From an uncultured Eggerthellaceae bacterium (lineage in GTDB: Bacteria > Actinomycetota > Coriobacteriia > Coriobacteriales > Eggerthellaceae): a stretch of 23,706 nt of DNA. The notes beneath the pieces are model-generated. The model was given only the letters and a program-made list of their open reading frames with translations. It did not search any database and had not been told where the DNA came from. The stretch is taken from positions 1 through 23,706 of the forward strand of contig CAQLOA010000005.1 of assembly GCA_948829205.1 (NCBI GenBank). The letters are read 5' to 3'. Made by a program: the position numbers and the translations under genes. The number at the start of each line of letters is the position of its first letter. Position 1 is the stretch's first letter. This document shows, piece by piece, positions 8,133 through 16,860 of this stretch.

Positions 8133-11090
8133 ATGATGAAGAACAACAAAGAGCAGAACGTGCTTCGCAACCGCATCACCGTCATCGTGGTGGCCATCGT
8201 CGTGGTGATCGTCGCGCTGCTTCTGTTCATGAACGCCAACAGCAACAGGATCATCGCGCAGAACGGCGAGTACCTGGAAACCTCCAGCGGACAGACCGCT
8301 CGACGAGTGAACGACCTGTTCGACAGCTCCATGAGAAGCGTCCAGACGGCAGCGACTGTGTTCGAGGAGGCCATCCCCACGTCCGAGCTCGATCCGCGCA
8401 AGGCTGTCAACATGCTGGACTTCTCCCAGTTCGACGACTCGTTCTTCGTCATGCCGGACGGTCAGGCGTACAACCGTGACGAACGCACCAGCTCGGCGCT
8501 CGACCGCTATTACTACACCGAAGGGATGAAGGGCGAAAGCGGCATCTGCTTCATAAACGACGCCGTGTTCGACGGGCAGAACATAATCGCGTTCTTCGCG
8601 CCCGTCATGAACGGTCACGACGTGCTCGGCATCATAGTATGCGTATACCAGGAAAGCACGCTGACCGACTACATGACCACTTCCTTCTCGGGCGAGCAGA
8701 CGCCCACCTACCTCTGCGAGCCCGACGGCGCGATCATAGCCAAGGCCGTCCCCAACTCGCTCGACGTCGACAACGTCTCCTACATCAACGAGGTGTTCGA
8801 CGACGAGACGCTCGACGGGCTTACGCTTGCCCAGGTGGACGAAGACATCGAGAGGGGCACTTCCACCAGCTTCACCTACCATACGTCCGAAGGCGTCGGC
8901 AACACCTACATGGTGAAGCTCTCGTCCTTCGATTGGGTTCTGGTCAGGTCGTTCCCGGCGTCCATCACCAACAAGATGGTCTCGAATGCGAACCTCGCCG
9001 GGTTCATCCTGGTCGGCGGCGTGCTGGCGGCGGCGGTGATCGTGGTCATCATGCTCATGCTGCAGGCCCGCAGGCAGAAGAACGAGCTGCTCCTTGAGCG
9101 TCAGGCCGCCACGCGCATAATCGACGCCTCGACAAACCTGTTCAGCAGCCTGTTGTCCATCGACTTGGACAACCGCACATACGAGTACCTGAAGAGCAGC
9201 GGCGTGCGGGACGGTCTTCCTGCAGAAGGCAGCTTCGAGGAGTTCTGCCGGTTCTTCGACGACACCATAGAGGCGGGGGATTCGGGCGAGGTCCTTGCCG
9301 TGCTCGACCCCGACGAGATATGCAGGCTTCTTCCCAATGACGTTCCGTTCTTCCAGCAGGAGTGCCGCACCAGGGACGAAGACCGTTGGTTCCAGATATC
9401 CGTGCTTTCCCTTACGCGCGACGGCAAGGGAAAGCCCACCCAGGTCCTCGTGGCCGTCCAGGACACCACCGAGGCGAAGAAGGCTGAGGTCGAGTCTCGC
9501 CATGCGCTGGAGGATGCGTTCAAGGCCGCCGAACACGCCTCGCAGGCCAAGAGCGACTTCCTCAACTCCATGTCGCACGACATACGCACACCCATGAATT
9601 CGATCATGGGCCTTACGGCCATAGCGGGCATGCACGTAGACGACCCCGAAAGGGTGCGCGAGTGCCTAGCCAACATCACGTCGGCAAGCCGCCACCTGCT
9701 TGGGCTCATCAACGAGGTTCTCGACATGGCAAAGATCGAGTCGGGCACCATCGGGCTTTCGGAGGAGTCGTTCGAGCTGTCCGAGACCATCGAGAGCCTG
9801 ATCACCATCATCAATCCGCAGGTTGCCGCCAAGAACCAGAATCTGAAGGTCGACCTGATGGAGATAAAGCACGAGCACGTCATAGGCGACCCCACCAGGC
9901 TGCAGCAGGTCTTCGTGAACATCATGGGCAACTCCATCAAGTTCACCCCCGAAGGCGGCGACATCTCGCTGCGCATAGCCGAGCTTCCAAGCCGCATCCC
10001 CGACAGCGGATGCTACGAGTTCGTGTTCGCCGACACCGGCTGTGGAATGAGCGAGGATTTCCTGAAGACCGTGTTCGAGCCTTTCACGCGCGCCAACGAC
10101 TCGCGCACCACGAAGGTCGAGGGCACCGGGCTTGGCATGGCCATAGTGAAGAGCGTCGTCGACATGATGAACGGCTCCGTCGACGTGGAATCCACCGAAG
10201 GCGAGGGAACCACCTTCACCGTCACGGTGCACCTCAAGCTTCGCGATGGAGCCCAGGAGGACATATCCAGGCTCAAGGACCTACGCGTCCTGGTGGTAGA
10301 CGACGACCCCATAGCCTGCGAAGGCGCGTGTGCGCTGCTCGACGACATAGGAATGCGCTCCGAATACGTGATGTCCGGCCAGGAAGGCATCGATGCGGTG
10401 GTCAGGGCGGCAGACGAAGGCAACCCCTTCGAAGCGGTAATTCTAGACTGGCGGATGCCCGGCATGAGCGGGCTCGAGGCGGCCAAGAGGATACGCGAGG
10501 TGACGGCGGACAGCATGCCGATAATCATCCTGTCGGGCTACGACTGGTCGATTATCGAACAGGAGGCGCGGGAGGTCGGCGTAGACGCCTTCATATCGAA
10601 GCCGCTGTTCAGGTCCAGGCTCATCCAGGTGATGAACGAACTCGTCGACGGCGAGGCCTCGTCCATCAACGAGGAGCAGGCCATGCTCGAAGACCTCGAG
10701 TATCAAGGCAAACGCATACTTCTCACCGAAGACAACATGATGGCTGCGACCATCGCCCAGGAACTGCTCGAGCTTACCGGCGCCGAAGTGGACCATGCCG
10801 AGAACGGCAAGATCGCCCTTGACATGCTGGTCGAACACGACCCCGGCTACTATGACGGGGTGCTCATGGACATCCAGATGCCGATTATGAACGGGTACGA
10901 GGCCGCCACCGCTATCCGTGCGGCCGCCATCGACCGCCCTGACCTTGCCCAGATTCCCATAATCGCCTTGTCTGCCGACGCGTTCGCCGAGGACGTGAGG
11001 CATTCTCATAGCGCGGGCATGAACGACCACATGTCCAAGCCGCTCGAGATCGACACGTTGGTGCGCATGCTCAAGAAGTGGGTGGGATAG
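8133..11090 (+). CDS. Hybrid sensor histidine kinase with two receiver domains
   Basis: 985 aa. TM1 (about 13-32) and TM2 (about 289-312) flank an extracytoplasmic sensor of about 255 residues, probably a Cache/PDC-like fold. A PAS-like region (about 320-455) and a helical linker follow. The HisKA motif SHDIRTPMN has phospho-acceptor His482. The ATPase domain shows an N-box (VNIMGNSIKFTPEGG), DTGCGM and GTGLGMAI. Two receiver domains follow, with phospho-acceptors Asp772 (VILDWRMPGMSG) and Asp913 (VLMDIQMPIMNG), each with its acidic pair. No HPt domain or separate DNA-binding regulator is seen, so its output partner must lie elsewhere. It would sense a ligand outside the cell and relay phosphate. 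The start was chosen at 8133 by frame; an ATG follows as the second codon, and only a weak site (GATAGG) precedes. No link to the pel operon can be shown beyond adjacency. Confidence 0.92.
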   Translation: MMKNNKEQNVLRNRITVIVVAIVVVIVALLLFMNANSNRIIAQNGEYLETSSGQTARRVNDLFDSSMRSVQTAATVFEEAIPTSELDPRKAVNMLDFSQFDDSFFVMPDGQAYNRDERTSSALDRYYYTEGMKGESGICFINDAVFDGQNIIAFFAPVMNGHDVLGIIVCVYQESTLTDYMTTSFSGEQTPTYLCEPDGAIIAKAVPNSLDVDNVSYINEVFDDETLDGLTLAQVDEDIERGTSTSFTYHTSEGVGNTYMVKLSSFDWVLVRSFPASITNKMVSNANLAGFILVGGVLAAAVIVVIMLMLQARRQKNELLLERQAATRIIDASTNLFSSLLSIDLDNRTYEYLKSSGVRDGLPAEGSFEEFCRFFDDTIEAGDSGEVLAVLDPDEICRLLPNDVPFFQQECRTRDEDRWFQISVLSLTRDGKGKPTQVLVAVQDTTEAKKAEVESRHALEDAFKAAEHASQAKSDFLNSMSHDIRTPMNSIMGLTAIAGMHVDDPERVRECLANITSASRHLLGLINEVLDMAKIESGTIGLSEESFELSETIESLITIINPQVAAKNQNLKVDLMEIKHEHVIGDPTRLQQVFVNIMGNSIKFTPEGGDISLRIAELPSRIPDSGCYEFVFADTGCGMSEDFLKTVFEPFTRANDSRTTKVEGTGLGMAIVKSVVDMMNGSVDVESTEGEGTTFTVTVHLKLRDGAQEDISRLKDLRVLVVDDDPIACEGACALLDDIGMRSEYVMSGQEGIDAVVRAADEGNPFEAVILDWRMPGMSGLEAAKRIREVTADSMPIIILSGYDWSIIEQEAREVGVDAFISKPLFRSRLIQVMNELVDGEASSINEEQAMLEDLEYQGKRILLTEDNMMAATIAQELLELTGAEVDHAENGKIALDMLVEHDPGYYDGVLMDIQMPIMNGYEAATAIRAAAIDRPDLAQIPIIALSADAFAEDVRHSHSAGMNDHMSKPLEIDTLVRMLKKWVG

Positions 11091-11096
11091 GCTTTT

Positions 11097-11124
11097 AATA
11101 CTTCGTCCTGCCGGACGAAGTATT
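11097..11124 (+). terminator. Hairpin just after the hybrid kinase gene
   Basis: AATACTTCGTCC pairs perfectly with GGACGAAGTATT (12 bp) around the loop tgcc, starting six bases after the stop codon. A short U-run precedes the stem but none follows, so this is either a poor intrinsic terminator or a 3'-end stabilising hairpin. Its 3' part belongs to a repeat that recurs after glgA. Confidence 0.5.
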
Positions 11125-11140
11125 GTTAGACGCTGCGCGG
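11101..11140 (+). repeat. Dispersed 40-bp intergenic repeat, copy A
   Basis: This segment matches 19488-19527 at 32 of 40 positions without gaps, counted by eye. Both copies begin within about 13 bp of a stop codon and share CTTCGTCCTG at the left and CGCTnCGCGG at the right. Just beyond copy A is a CAGGGGACGTTCGC...TTGGCAC segment of the sort often found in REP-like intergenic elements. Confidence 0.55.
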
Positions 11141-11282
11141 GTGTGTCAGGGGACGTTCGCTTTTGGCACGCCTCTGTTTCAAGTCAAGGCGGCTTCTTCG
11201 GCTAGAATTGTACGTGGCCACCGAACCCGGTGGTTTCGTGCAACCATAAGGAGCGACAAGGGACGAGAAAGACCCCACCAAC

Positions 11283-12395
11283 GTGCCCGAAGAAAGCATG
11301 GGTGCAAGCGACTCCGGTGCTACGAACGCCGAGGCGGCTTCGCAGGAAACCATGCCGGTCGAGCAGCCGACGACGGCTGTTGGCGAGCCTCAAGCCGTGC
11401 CGGCAATCGAGCCCGAGCCCGCTCAAGCCGTTCCCGCCGCAGGGCAGCCTGCTCAGACGCAGCCTATGCCGCCAATGGGGCAGCCTGTTCCCACGCAGCC
11501 GATGCCCCCGCAGGGCGCGCCCTACGCTGGAGCTCCTGTTCCGACTGGCCAGCCCAGCCCCACCGGAGCGCTCGTGTGCGGCATCCTGGCCATCGTGTTC
11601 TGCTTCATTCCGATCGTTGGCATCGTGCTCGGCATCGTTGCCATCGTGTTGGCCGGCAAGTACTTCAAAGCGGGCGGCACGCAGGGCCAGGGCAAGGCCG
11701 GACGCATCTGCGGCATCGTGGGTCTGGCTCTGTCCATCATCATGCTTGTCGTCAACAGCGTGCTCATCGTGCTGGGGCTTTCGATTCTCGACTACGCCGA
11801 CGTCGACTTCACCGACACATACGCTTCGCAGAGTTCGTCGGCTATTTCGAGCTCTGCAGCCTCCAGCGCCCTTTCTGACCGTCTTGACGACGAGCTTTAC
11901 GCCGTGATCGATCCCGAGCTGGACAAGATCAAGTCGGCCGACCCCGCCATGGTGGCCACCATCGCGGCAATTGTCGAGGAATCGCTTAACTCTGAGCTGG
12001 CCTCCGAGGATCTGAGCCTTGCCGACCTGAAGGTCGATCCTACCGAGCTGGCCAAGGCCATGATCCAGGGATTCGACTACGAGTACGACTTCACCGACAT
12101 CGACGGCAGCGAAGGTACGGGCGAGGCCTGGTATACGATCACATGCAAGGACACTTACTCAATTGCAACCGAGTTCGAGTCGCAGATTTCCACGCTGCTT
12201 TCCGGCGACGTAAGCCAGTACTCCACGATGGAAGCGGCCTACGAGGCCATTGGCAAGGCGCTCATGGACGCAGTCAATTCCACCACGCCTACCGATGACT
12301 CGATGGTCGACTACGACCTGACCAAGGAAGGCGGCAAGTGGGTGCTCGACCCCGAAAGCTGGACCGACGAGCTGGACTACCTTTTCGCGTTCTAA
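11283..12395 (+). CDS. DUF4190-type membrane protein with Pro/Gln-rich N-terminus
   Basis: 370 aa from a GTG start. Residues 1-95 are low-complexity and rich in Pro, Gln and Ala, with QPMPP-like repeats (about 57-85). Two adjacent membrane helices (about 98-125 and 143-168) carry the DUF4190 pattern GALVCGILAIVF...GIVLGIVAIVLAGK. The C-terminal 190 residues are acidic, secretion-type sequence with a Ser/Ala linker and no recognised domain. The function of the family is unknown; such proteins are common in Actinobacteria. The start is uncertain: the best Shine-Dalgarno (AAGGAG, 11248-11253) is about 30 bases before the GTG, with no start codon at the usual distance, and an in-frame ATG lies at 11298. 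The terminator at 12444-12475 ends the unit. Confidence 0.8.
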   Translation: MPEESMGASDSGATNAEAASQETMPVEQPTTAVGEPQAVPAIEPEPAQAVPAAGQPAQTQPMPPMGQPVPTQPMPPQGAPYAGAPVPTGQPSPTGALVCGILAIVFCFIPIVGIVLGIVAIVLAGKYFKAGGTQGQGKAGRICGIVGLALSIIMLVVNSVLIVLGLSILDYADVDFTDTYASQSSSAISSSAASSALSDRLDDELYAVIDPELDKIKSADPAMVATIAAIVEESLNSELASEDLSLADLKVDPTELAKAMIQGFDYEYDFTDIDGSEGTGEAWYTITCKDTYSIATEFESQISTLLSGDVSQYSTMEAAYEAIGKALMDAVNSTTPTDDSMVDYDLTKEGGKWVLDPESWTDELDYLFAF

Positions 12396-12443
12396 GGAAC
12401 GTCGCATCGAGGTCTGCTGGTGCGGGCCTGTGGCAAAGGAAGA

Positions 12444-12475
12444 GGACGCCGCATGAATGCGGCGTCCTTTATTTT
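12444..12475 (+). terminator. Intrinsic terminator after the DUF4190-type gene
   Basis: A perfect 11-bp stem (GGACGCCGCAT / ATGCGGCGTCC) with the 2-nt spacer GA, probably forming a slightly larger loop, is followed by TTTATTTT. It lies 48 bp after the stop codon and just beyond the 3' end of the opposing N-acetyltransferase gene. Confidence 0.88.
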
Positions 12476-12512
12476 GGCCTTCAGAGCACGCCGAATGGAA
12501 TGCTCCGGTCTT

Positions 12513-13334
12513 TTACGCGATGTTCGTCCAGTCTTTGATGTTGACCATGCCGAACAAATCGGAAAGGGCGTGGTCGACTTGTTCAGTCCCGTCGAGCTCG
12601 ACGACTTCCTTCACGCCGTTCGACCGCTTGGTCAACACGCCGTCCTTCAGCCCACAGTAGCCGTCTTCCGTGCGAAGGTTGGCGATCTCATGGTCGCGGA
12701 ACAGCGTTCCGGGCGCCGAGAAGAACATGTTCAGCGAATCGAAGTCCAGCTCTTCGACCTTCGCGGCGCAAAGGGTCAGTTCGGTCTGCCGCCTTTCTGG
12801 AAGGTCGTCGTCGTACAGGTCGTTGGACGACTGCGTGATTCTGTCGACATGCCACCATCCGTCGTCGTGGCGCGTTGCGATGTAGGTCTCGCCGTTGACG
12901 TCTTGCTCCACGGCGTCGTCAAGCAGCAGCGCACCCGAAGGCATCGGCCCTCCGAAACCTACGTCGACGGAGCAGAGGCCCTCTTCGAGGGCCACGACCG
13001 TGCCACGGTGGTTGATGGGCATCAGCCCGTCGCGGCCTCGGACGGCGCGGCACAACACAGGGTACGTTTCGAAGCCTATAGACTCGAGCAGTGCAGAGAA
13101 CAACTTGTTGAGCTCGAAGCAGTAGCCGCCGAACCTTTCTTCGACGACCTTCGAATAGATGTCTTCCACGTCAAGGGAAGGTGCCGCCCCGCCGCGGTGA
13201 AGCGTCACCGTTTCGAAGGGAATGCTGCTCTGGTGCAGTCGAACAAGGCTGTCTAGGGTGACGCGGTCGGGCGTCGGATCGCCATCGAACCCGATGCGAT
13301 CCAAATATTCCTGCACCTGGCTGTCTGCGAGCAT
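12513..13334 (-). CDS. nat: Arylamine N-acetyltransferase
   Basis: 273 aa, about the family length (260-290). It transfers acetyl from acetyl-CoA to arylamines or hydrazines, or a related acyl substrate, in the cytoplasm. The cysteine-protease-like triad is visible: Cys72 in RFGGYCFELN, His109 in PINHRGTV and Asp124 in CSVDVGFGGP. The start ATG has GGGAGAAG just before it on the minus strand. It stands alone between convergent (left) and divergent (right) neighbours, so it is probably a single-gene unit. In gut bacteria NATs modify xenobiotic amines; the natural substrate cannot be read from sequence. Confidence 0.94.
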   Translation of the reverse strand: MLADSQVQEYLDRIGFDGDPTPDRVTLDSLVRLHQSSIPFETVTLHRGGAAPSLDVEDIYSKVVEERFGGYCFELNKLFSALLESIGFETYPVLCRAVRGRDGLMPINHRGTVVALEEGLCSVDVGFGGPMPSGALLLDDAVEQDVNGETYIATRHDDGWWHVDRITQSSNDLYDDDLPERRQTELTLCAAKVEELDFDSLNMFFSAPGTLFRDHEIANLRTEDGYCGLKDGVLTKRSNGVKEVVELDGTEQVDHALSDLFGMVNIKDWTNIA

Positions 13335-13559
13335 TGCTTCTCCCGTCGTCCCGTCTTGTTTCAGCGCTCAATAATGATACATGCATCTAGCGCGTGTGCG
13401 CCCGAAGCAGGTGGAGGGATGCGCCAGCGGAGTCTGGCTTGTTTGCCATGTGGGGTCATGCCGGGGACGTTCGTGTGCTCCTTTGTCTCCTGTTGCGCCG
13501 TTATAGTAGCCAACTGGTGACAGATGGCGAGCGTAGCCGTTTCGTCTACGCGCCGTATG

Positions 13560-13565
13560 TATACT
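13560..13565 (+). promoter_or_regulatory. -10 box directly before glgB, suggesting a leaderless transcript
   Basis: TATACT ends seven bases before the glgBC ATG, which places the expected transcription start on or next to the start codon. No Shine-Dalgarno is visible before this ATG. Both facts fit leaderless transcription, which is common in Actinobacteria. An alternative -10 (TATAGT, 13502-13507) would give a leader of about 58 nt. No clear -35 is seen for either. Confidence 0.45.
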
Positions 13566-13572
13566 GTCATCA

Positions 13573-16500
13573 ATGGACTCCGCTTCGAAATATCTTAAAG
13601 AACCGGACCTCTATCTGTTCGACAGAGGCGATGCCCAGCGCGCCTATTTCACCTTCGGATGCCACAAGCTGCCAGAAGCGGGCCCCGAGGCCTACCTGTT
13701 CGTCGTGTGGGCGCCTCATGCCAAGGCCGTGTCGCTGGTGGGAGAGTTCAACGACTGGGACGATTCCGCCAATCCCATGCAGATGGTCCATCCCGGCGTT
13801 TGGGCCTGTGTCGCTACAGGGCTTCATGTCGGTGACGTTTACAAGTACTACATAGTCGGCGCCGACGGCAAGGGCCGTCTGAAGGCCGACCCCTTCGCCT
13901 TCCATGCCGAAAACGGCCTCAGCACTGCTTCCAAGGTGTGGAACCTCGACGGTTACGACTGGCGCGACGACGGCTACATGGAGAAACGCCGCACGCGCAA
14001 CGCGCAGCGCGAGCCCATCTCCATCTACGAGATGCATCTTGGTTCGTGGCGCACGCCCCCGCTTCCCGAAGGCGTGAAGAAGGAGGACGTCAACTTCGAG
14101 GACAGGCCCCTTCCCAACTACCGCACCGTGGCCGACCAGCTGGCCGAGTACTGCGTGAAGATGGGCTACACGCACGTGGAGCCCATGCCTCTCACCGAGT
14201 TCCCGTTCCCCAACTCGTGGGGATACCAGACCACGGGCTACTACGCCATAACCTCGCGATACGGCACCCCGCAGGACTTCATGTACTTCGTCGACACCAT
14301 GCACGCCCACGGCATCGGCGTGATCATGGACTGGGTGCCTGCGCACTTCCCGCGCGACGCCTTCGCGCTGGCCTCCTTCGACGGCCAGCCGCTTTACGAA
14401 TACCCCGACCCGCGCAAAGGCGAGCATGCCGAATGGGGCACGCTGGTGTTCGACTACGGCCGGCCGCAGGTGGTCAGCTTCCTTATCTCGGCGGCCATGC
14501 AACTGTTCGACGTCTACCACATCGACGGCCTGCGCGTGGACGCAGTCAGCTCCATGCTGTATCTGGACTATGGCCGTGACGAATGGGTGCCCAACAAGGA
14601 CGGTGGCAACATCAACCTGGAAGCGGTCGCGTTTCTGCAGAAGCTGAACTCTTCGGTGCTCGAAGCCTACCCTGGCGCCATCATGGTGGCCGAGGAATCC
14701 ACCGCGTTTCCCATGGTCACGCTGCCGCCCTACCTGGGCGGCCTGGGCTTCACGTTCAAGTGGAACATGGGCTTCATGCACGACACGCTTGACTACGCGC
14801 AGACCGACCCGCTGTTCCGCGCGGGCAACCACGACAAGCTCACATTCTCGATGGACTACGCCTACAGCGAGGCCTTCATCTTGGAATACTCGCACGACGA
14901 GGTCGTGTACGGCAAGAAGTCCATGGTGAACAAGATGTTCGGCGAATACGGGCAGAAGTTTGCCACCCTGCGCACGCTGATGGGCTACCAGTTCGCGCAC
15001 CCGGGCAAGAAGCTCACGTTCATGGGGTCGGAATTCGCCCAGTTCGACGAATGGAACTTCAAGGAAGAGCTGGAATGGGACCTGATGCGTTTCGACTCGC
15101 ATGCCCAGATGCAACGCTTCTCGGCCGAGTTGAACGCGTTCTACCTGAAGCACGCGTCGCTGTGGCTCAACGACATGGAGCCGCAGGGCTTCCAGTGGGC
15201 GAACCGCAACAATCGCAACCAGGACACGGTGGCCTTCCTTCGCGTTGCCTCGCCTGTGCCCGAGGACGCCGAGGCGGTGGACGGCTGCGAGATGTGCGAC
15301 GTGCTGTGCTGCTGCAACTTCTCGCCCAACCCGGTGATGGGCTTGGTGGTGGGCCTTCCGCACGAGGGCACGCTGGTGGAGGCCTTCAACAGCGACGAGA
15401 TCCGCTTCGGCGGTTCGGGGCTTCACAACCGCACGGCGATAACCACCGAACGCGGGTCGTTCGAGGGGCAGCCGTTCCATGCGAAGGTGAACGTCCCGCC
15501 GCTCAGCGTCGTCTACTTCGAGTGCATCAGGGAAAGAAAGGGAGTCTGGCAGATGAACGATCACGAGGAATGCGTCGCCATGATCCTGGCGGGTGGTCAA
15601 GGCAGCCGCCTCGGCGTGCTGACTCGCTATCGTGCGAAACCTGCCGTGCCTTACGGCGGAAAATACAGGATTATCGACTTCACGTTGTCAAATTGCGAGA
15701 ATTCCGGCATCGGGGTGGTTGGCGTGCTTACGCAATACGAGCCATTCGTGCTTAACAGCTACATCGGCACGGGCGCGCCGTGGGACCTCGACTCGCCTTC
15801 GGGCGGAGTGTTCGTGCTGTCGCCCTACACGCGCGTGGGCGACGTGGGAAGCTGGTACGCTGGAACCGCCGACGCCATCTACCAGAACACCAACTTCATA
15901 GACAGGTTCACGCCTGACTACGTGGTGGTTCTTTCGGGAGACCATATATACAAGATGGATTACAGCCGCATGGTGGCCTTCCACAAGAGCCACGAGGCCG
16001 ACGTCACCATAGCGGCTATGCCCGTGCCCATCGAGGAGGCCAGCCGCTTCGGCATACTGGCCGCCGACGAGAACGACCAGGTGACGGATTTCGTGGAGAA
16101 GCCGGCCGACCCGCCCAGCAACCTGGCCTCGATGGGCGTGTACGTGTTCAGCTGGGACAAGGCCAGGCGCTACCTGATGCTTGACGCCGACGACCCCAAC
16201 AGCAGCCACGACTTCGGCAAGGACGTGATTCCGGCCATGTTGGGTGCAGGCGAGCGGCTGTTCGCCTATCCCTTCGAGGGCTACTGGCGCGACGTTGGCA
16301 CGGTGGAAAGCCTTTGGGAGGCCAACATGGACCTGCTGGAAGACGACCCGCCGCTGAACCTGGCCGACAATTCGTGGAAGATATACTCGCGCAACCCGTT
16401 CATGCCCGCCGCCCTGATCGGCGAGGAGGCCGTGCTTGACACCTGCCTGGTGCCGGAAGGCTGCGAGCTCGACGGCGAGGTGGACCACAGCATCCTGTTC

Positions 16501-16860
16501 CAAGGGGTGCAGGTGGACAGCGGCGCGAAGGTGAAGGACAGCGTCGTCATGCTCAGCTCGCGCATCGAGCCGGGTGCGGTGGTGAACCGTGCGATCCTGG
16601 CCGAGGACGTGGTGGTGAAGGCCGGCGCGAAGGTGGGCGGCGAAGGCGAGCTTTGCGTGGTTGGCGCGAACGCCACCATCATGGAAGGCGCCGTCGTAAA
16701 GCCTGGGCAGACCATCGAGCCCGGTGCCATCGTAGAGGCCGTGCATGAGGCGGATGCCGACGGCGCACAAAACGATGCGGCCGTCGTTGACGTTCCTGAC
16801 ATCGATGCCGCTGCGGTCGCTGTTCCCGATGCCGACGGAGAAGAGGCGCAGGATGAATAA
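13573..16860 (+). CDS. glgBC: GlgB-GlgC fusion: glycogen branching enzyme + ADP-glucose pyrophosphorylase
   Basis: 1095 aa. Residues 1-660 are a GH13 branching enzyme that makes alpha-1,6 branches in glycogen. A CBM48 domain (FVVWAPHAKAVSLVGEFNDW, about 50-69) precedes the catalytic barrel, with DWVPAHF, nucleophile Asp323 in GLRVDAVSS, acid/base Glu374 in AEEST, and His441-Asp442 in YSHDEVVYG. The all-beta end finishes at VPPLSVVYFEC. Residues 661-1095 are a complete GlgC that makes ADP-glucose from glucose-1-phosphate and ATP: AMILAGGQGSRLG (669-681), RAKPAVPYGGKYRIIDF, SGDHIYKMDY, VEKP, and a C-terminal left-handed beta-helix. An Ala/Asp-rich acidic tail of about 40 residues follows. The junction has no real linker. 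The two enzymes are normally separate proteins, so this is either a true fusion or a lost stop codon (see 15537-15555). The 3' end overlaps glgD. Confidence 0.9.
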   Translation: MDSASKYLKEPDLYLFDRGDAQRAYFTFGCHKLPEAGPEAYLFVVWAPHAKAVSLVGEFNDWDDSANPMQMVHPGVWACVATGLHVGDVYKYYIVGADGKGRLKADPFAFHAENGLSTASKVWNLDGYDWRDDGYMEKRRTRNAQREPISIYEMHLGSWRTPPLPEGVKKEDVNFEDRPLPNYRTVADQLAEYCVKMGYTHVEPMPLTEFPFPNSWGYQTTGYYAITSRYGTPQDFMYFVDTMHAHGIGVIMDWVPAHFPRDAFALASFDGQPLYEYPDPRKGEHAEWGTLVFDYGRPQVVSFLISAAMQLFDVYHIDGLRVDAVSSMLYLDYGRDEWVPNKDGGNINLEAVAFLQKLNSSVLEAYPGAIMVAEESTAFPMVTLPPYLGGLGFTFKWNMGFMHDTLDYAQTDPLFRAGNHDKLTFSMDYAYSEAFILEYSHDEVVYGKKSMVNKMFGEYGQKFATLRTLMGYQFAHPGKKLTFMGSEFAQFDEWNFKEELEWDLMRFDSHAQMQRFSAELNAFYLKHASLWLNDMEPQGFQWANRNNRNQDTVAFLRVASPVPEDAEAVDGCEMCDVLCCCNFSPNPVMGLVVGLPHEGTLVEAFNSDEIRFGGSGLHNRTAITTERGSFEGQPFHAKVNVPPLSVVYFECIRERKGVWQMNDHEECVAMILAGGQGSRLGVLTRYRAKPAVPYGGKYRIIDFTLSNCENSGIGVVGVLTQYEPFVLNSYIGTGAPWDLDSPSGGVFVLSPYTRVGDVGSWYAGTADAIYQNTNFIDRFTPDYVVVLSGDHIYKMDYSRMVAFHKSHEADVTIAAMPVPIEEASRFGILAADENDQVTDFVEKPADPPSNLASMGVYVFSWDKARRYLMLDADDPNSSHDFGKDVIPAMLGAGERLFAYPFEGYWRDVGTVESLWEANMDLLEDDPPLNLADNSWKIYSRNPFMPAALIGEEAVLDTCLVPEGCELDGEVDHSILFQGVQVDSGAKVKDSVVMLSSRIEPGAVVNRAILAEDVVVKAGAKVGGEGELCVVGANATIMEGAVVKPGQTIEPGAIVEAVHEADADGAQNDAAVVDVPDIDAAAVAVPDADGEEAQDE
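15537..15555 (+). promoter_or_regulatory. Internal ribosome binding site and ATG for GlgC
   Basis: AAAGGGAG (15537-15544) lies eight bases before an in-frame ATG (15553) that matches the usual first residues of GlgC (MNDHEECVAMILAGG). A separate 435-residue GlgC could therefore still be made from within the fusion frame. The codon just before the ATG is CAG, one transition from TAG. Confidence 0.6.

Noticed and set aside
7977..9635. Long minus-strand open frame opposite the hybrid kinase
   Set aside because: It is a shadow of the kinase N-terminus, has composition typical of antisense frames, and shows no motifs.
13570..15600. Long minus-strand open frame (676 codons) opposite glgB
   Set aside because: It lies wholly opposite the clear GlgB domain. 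Its translation is rich in His, Val and Arg and shows no family motifs, as expected for the shadow of a GC-rich gene.
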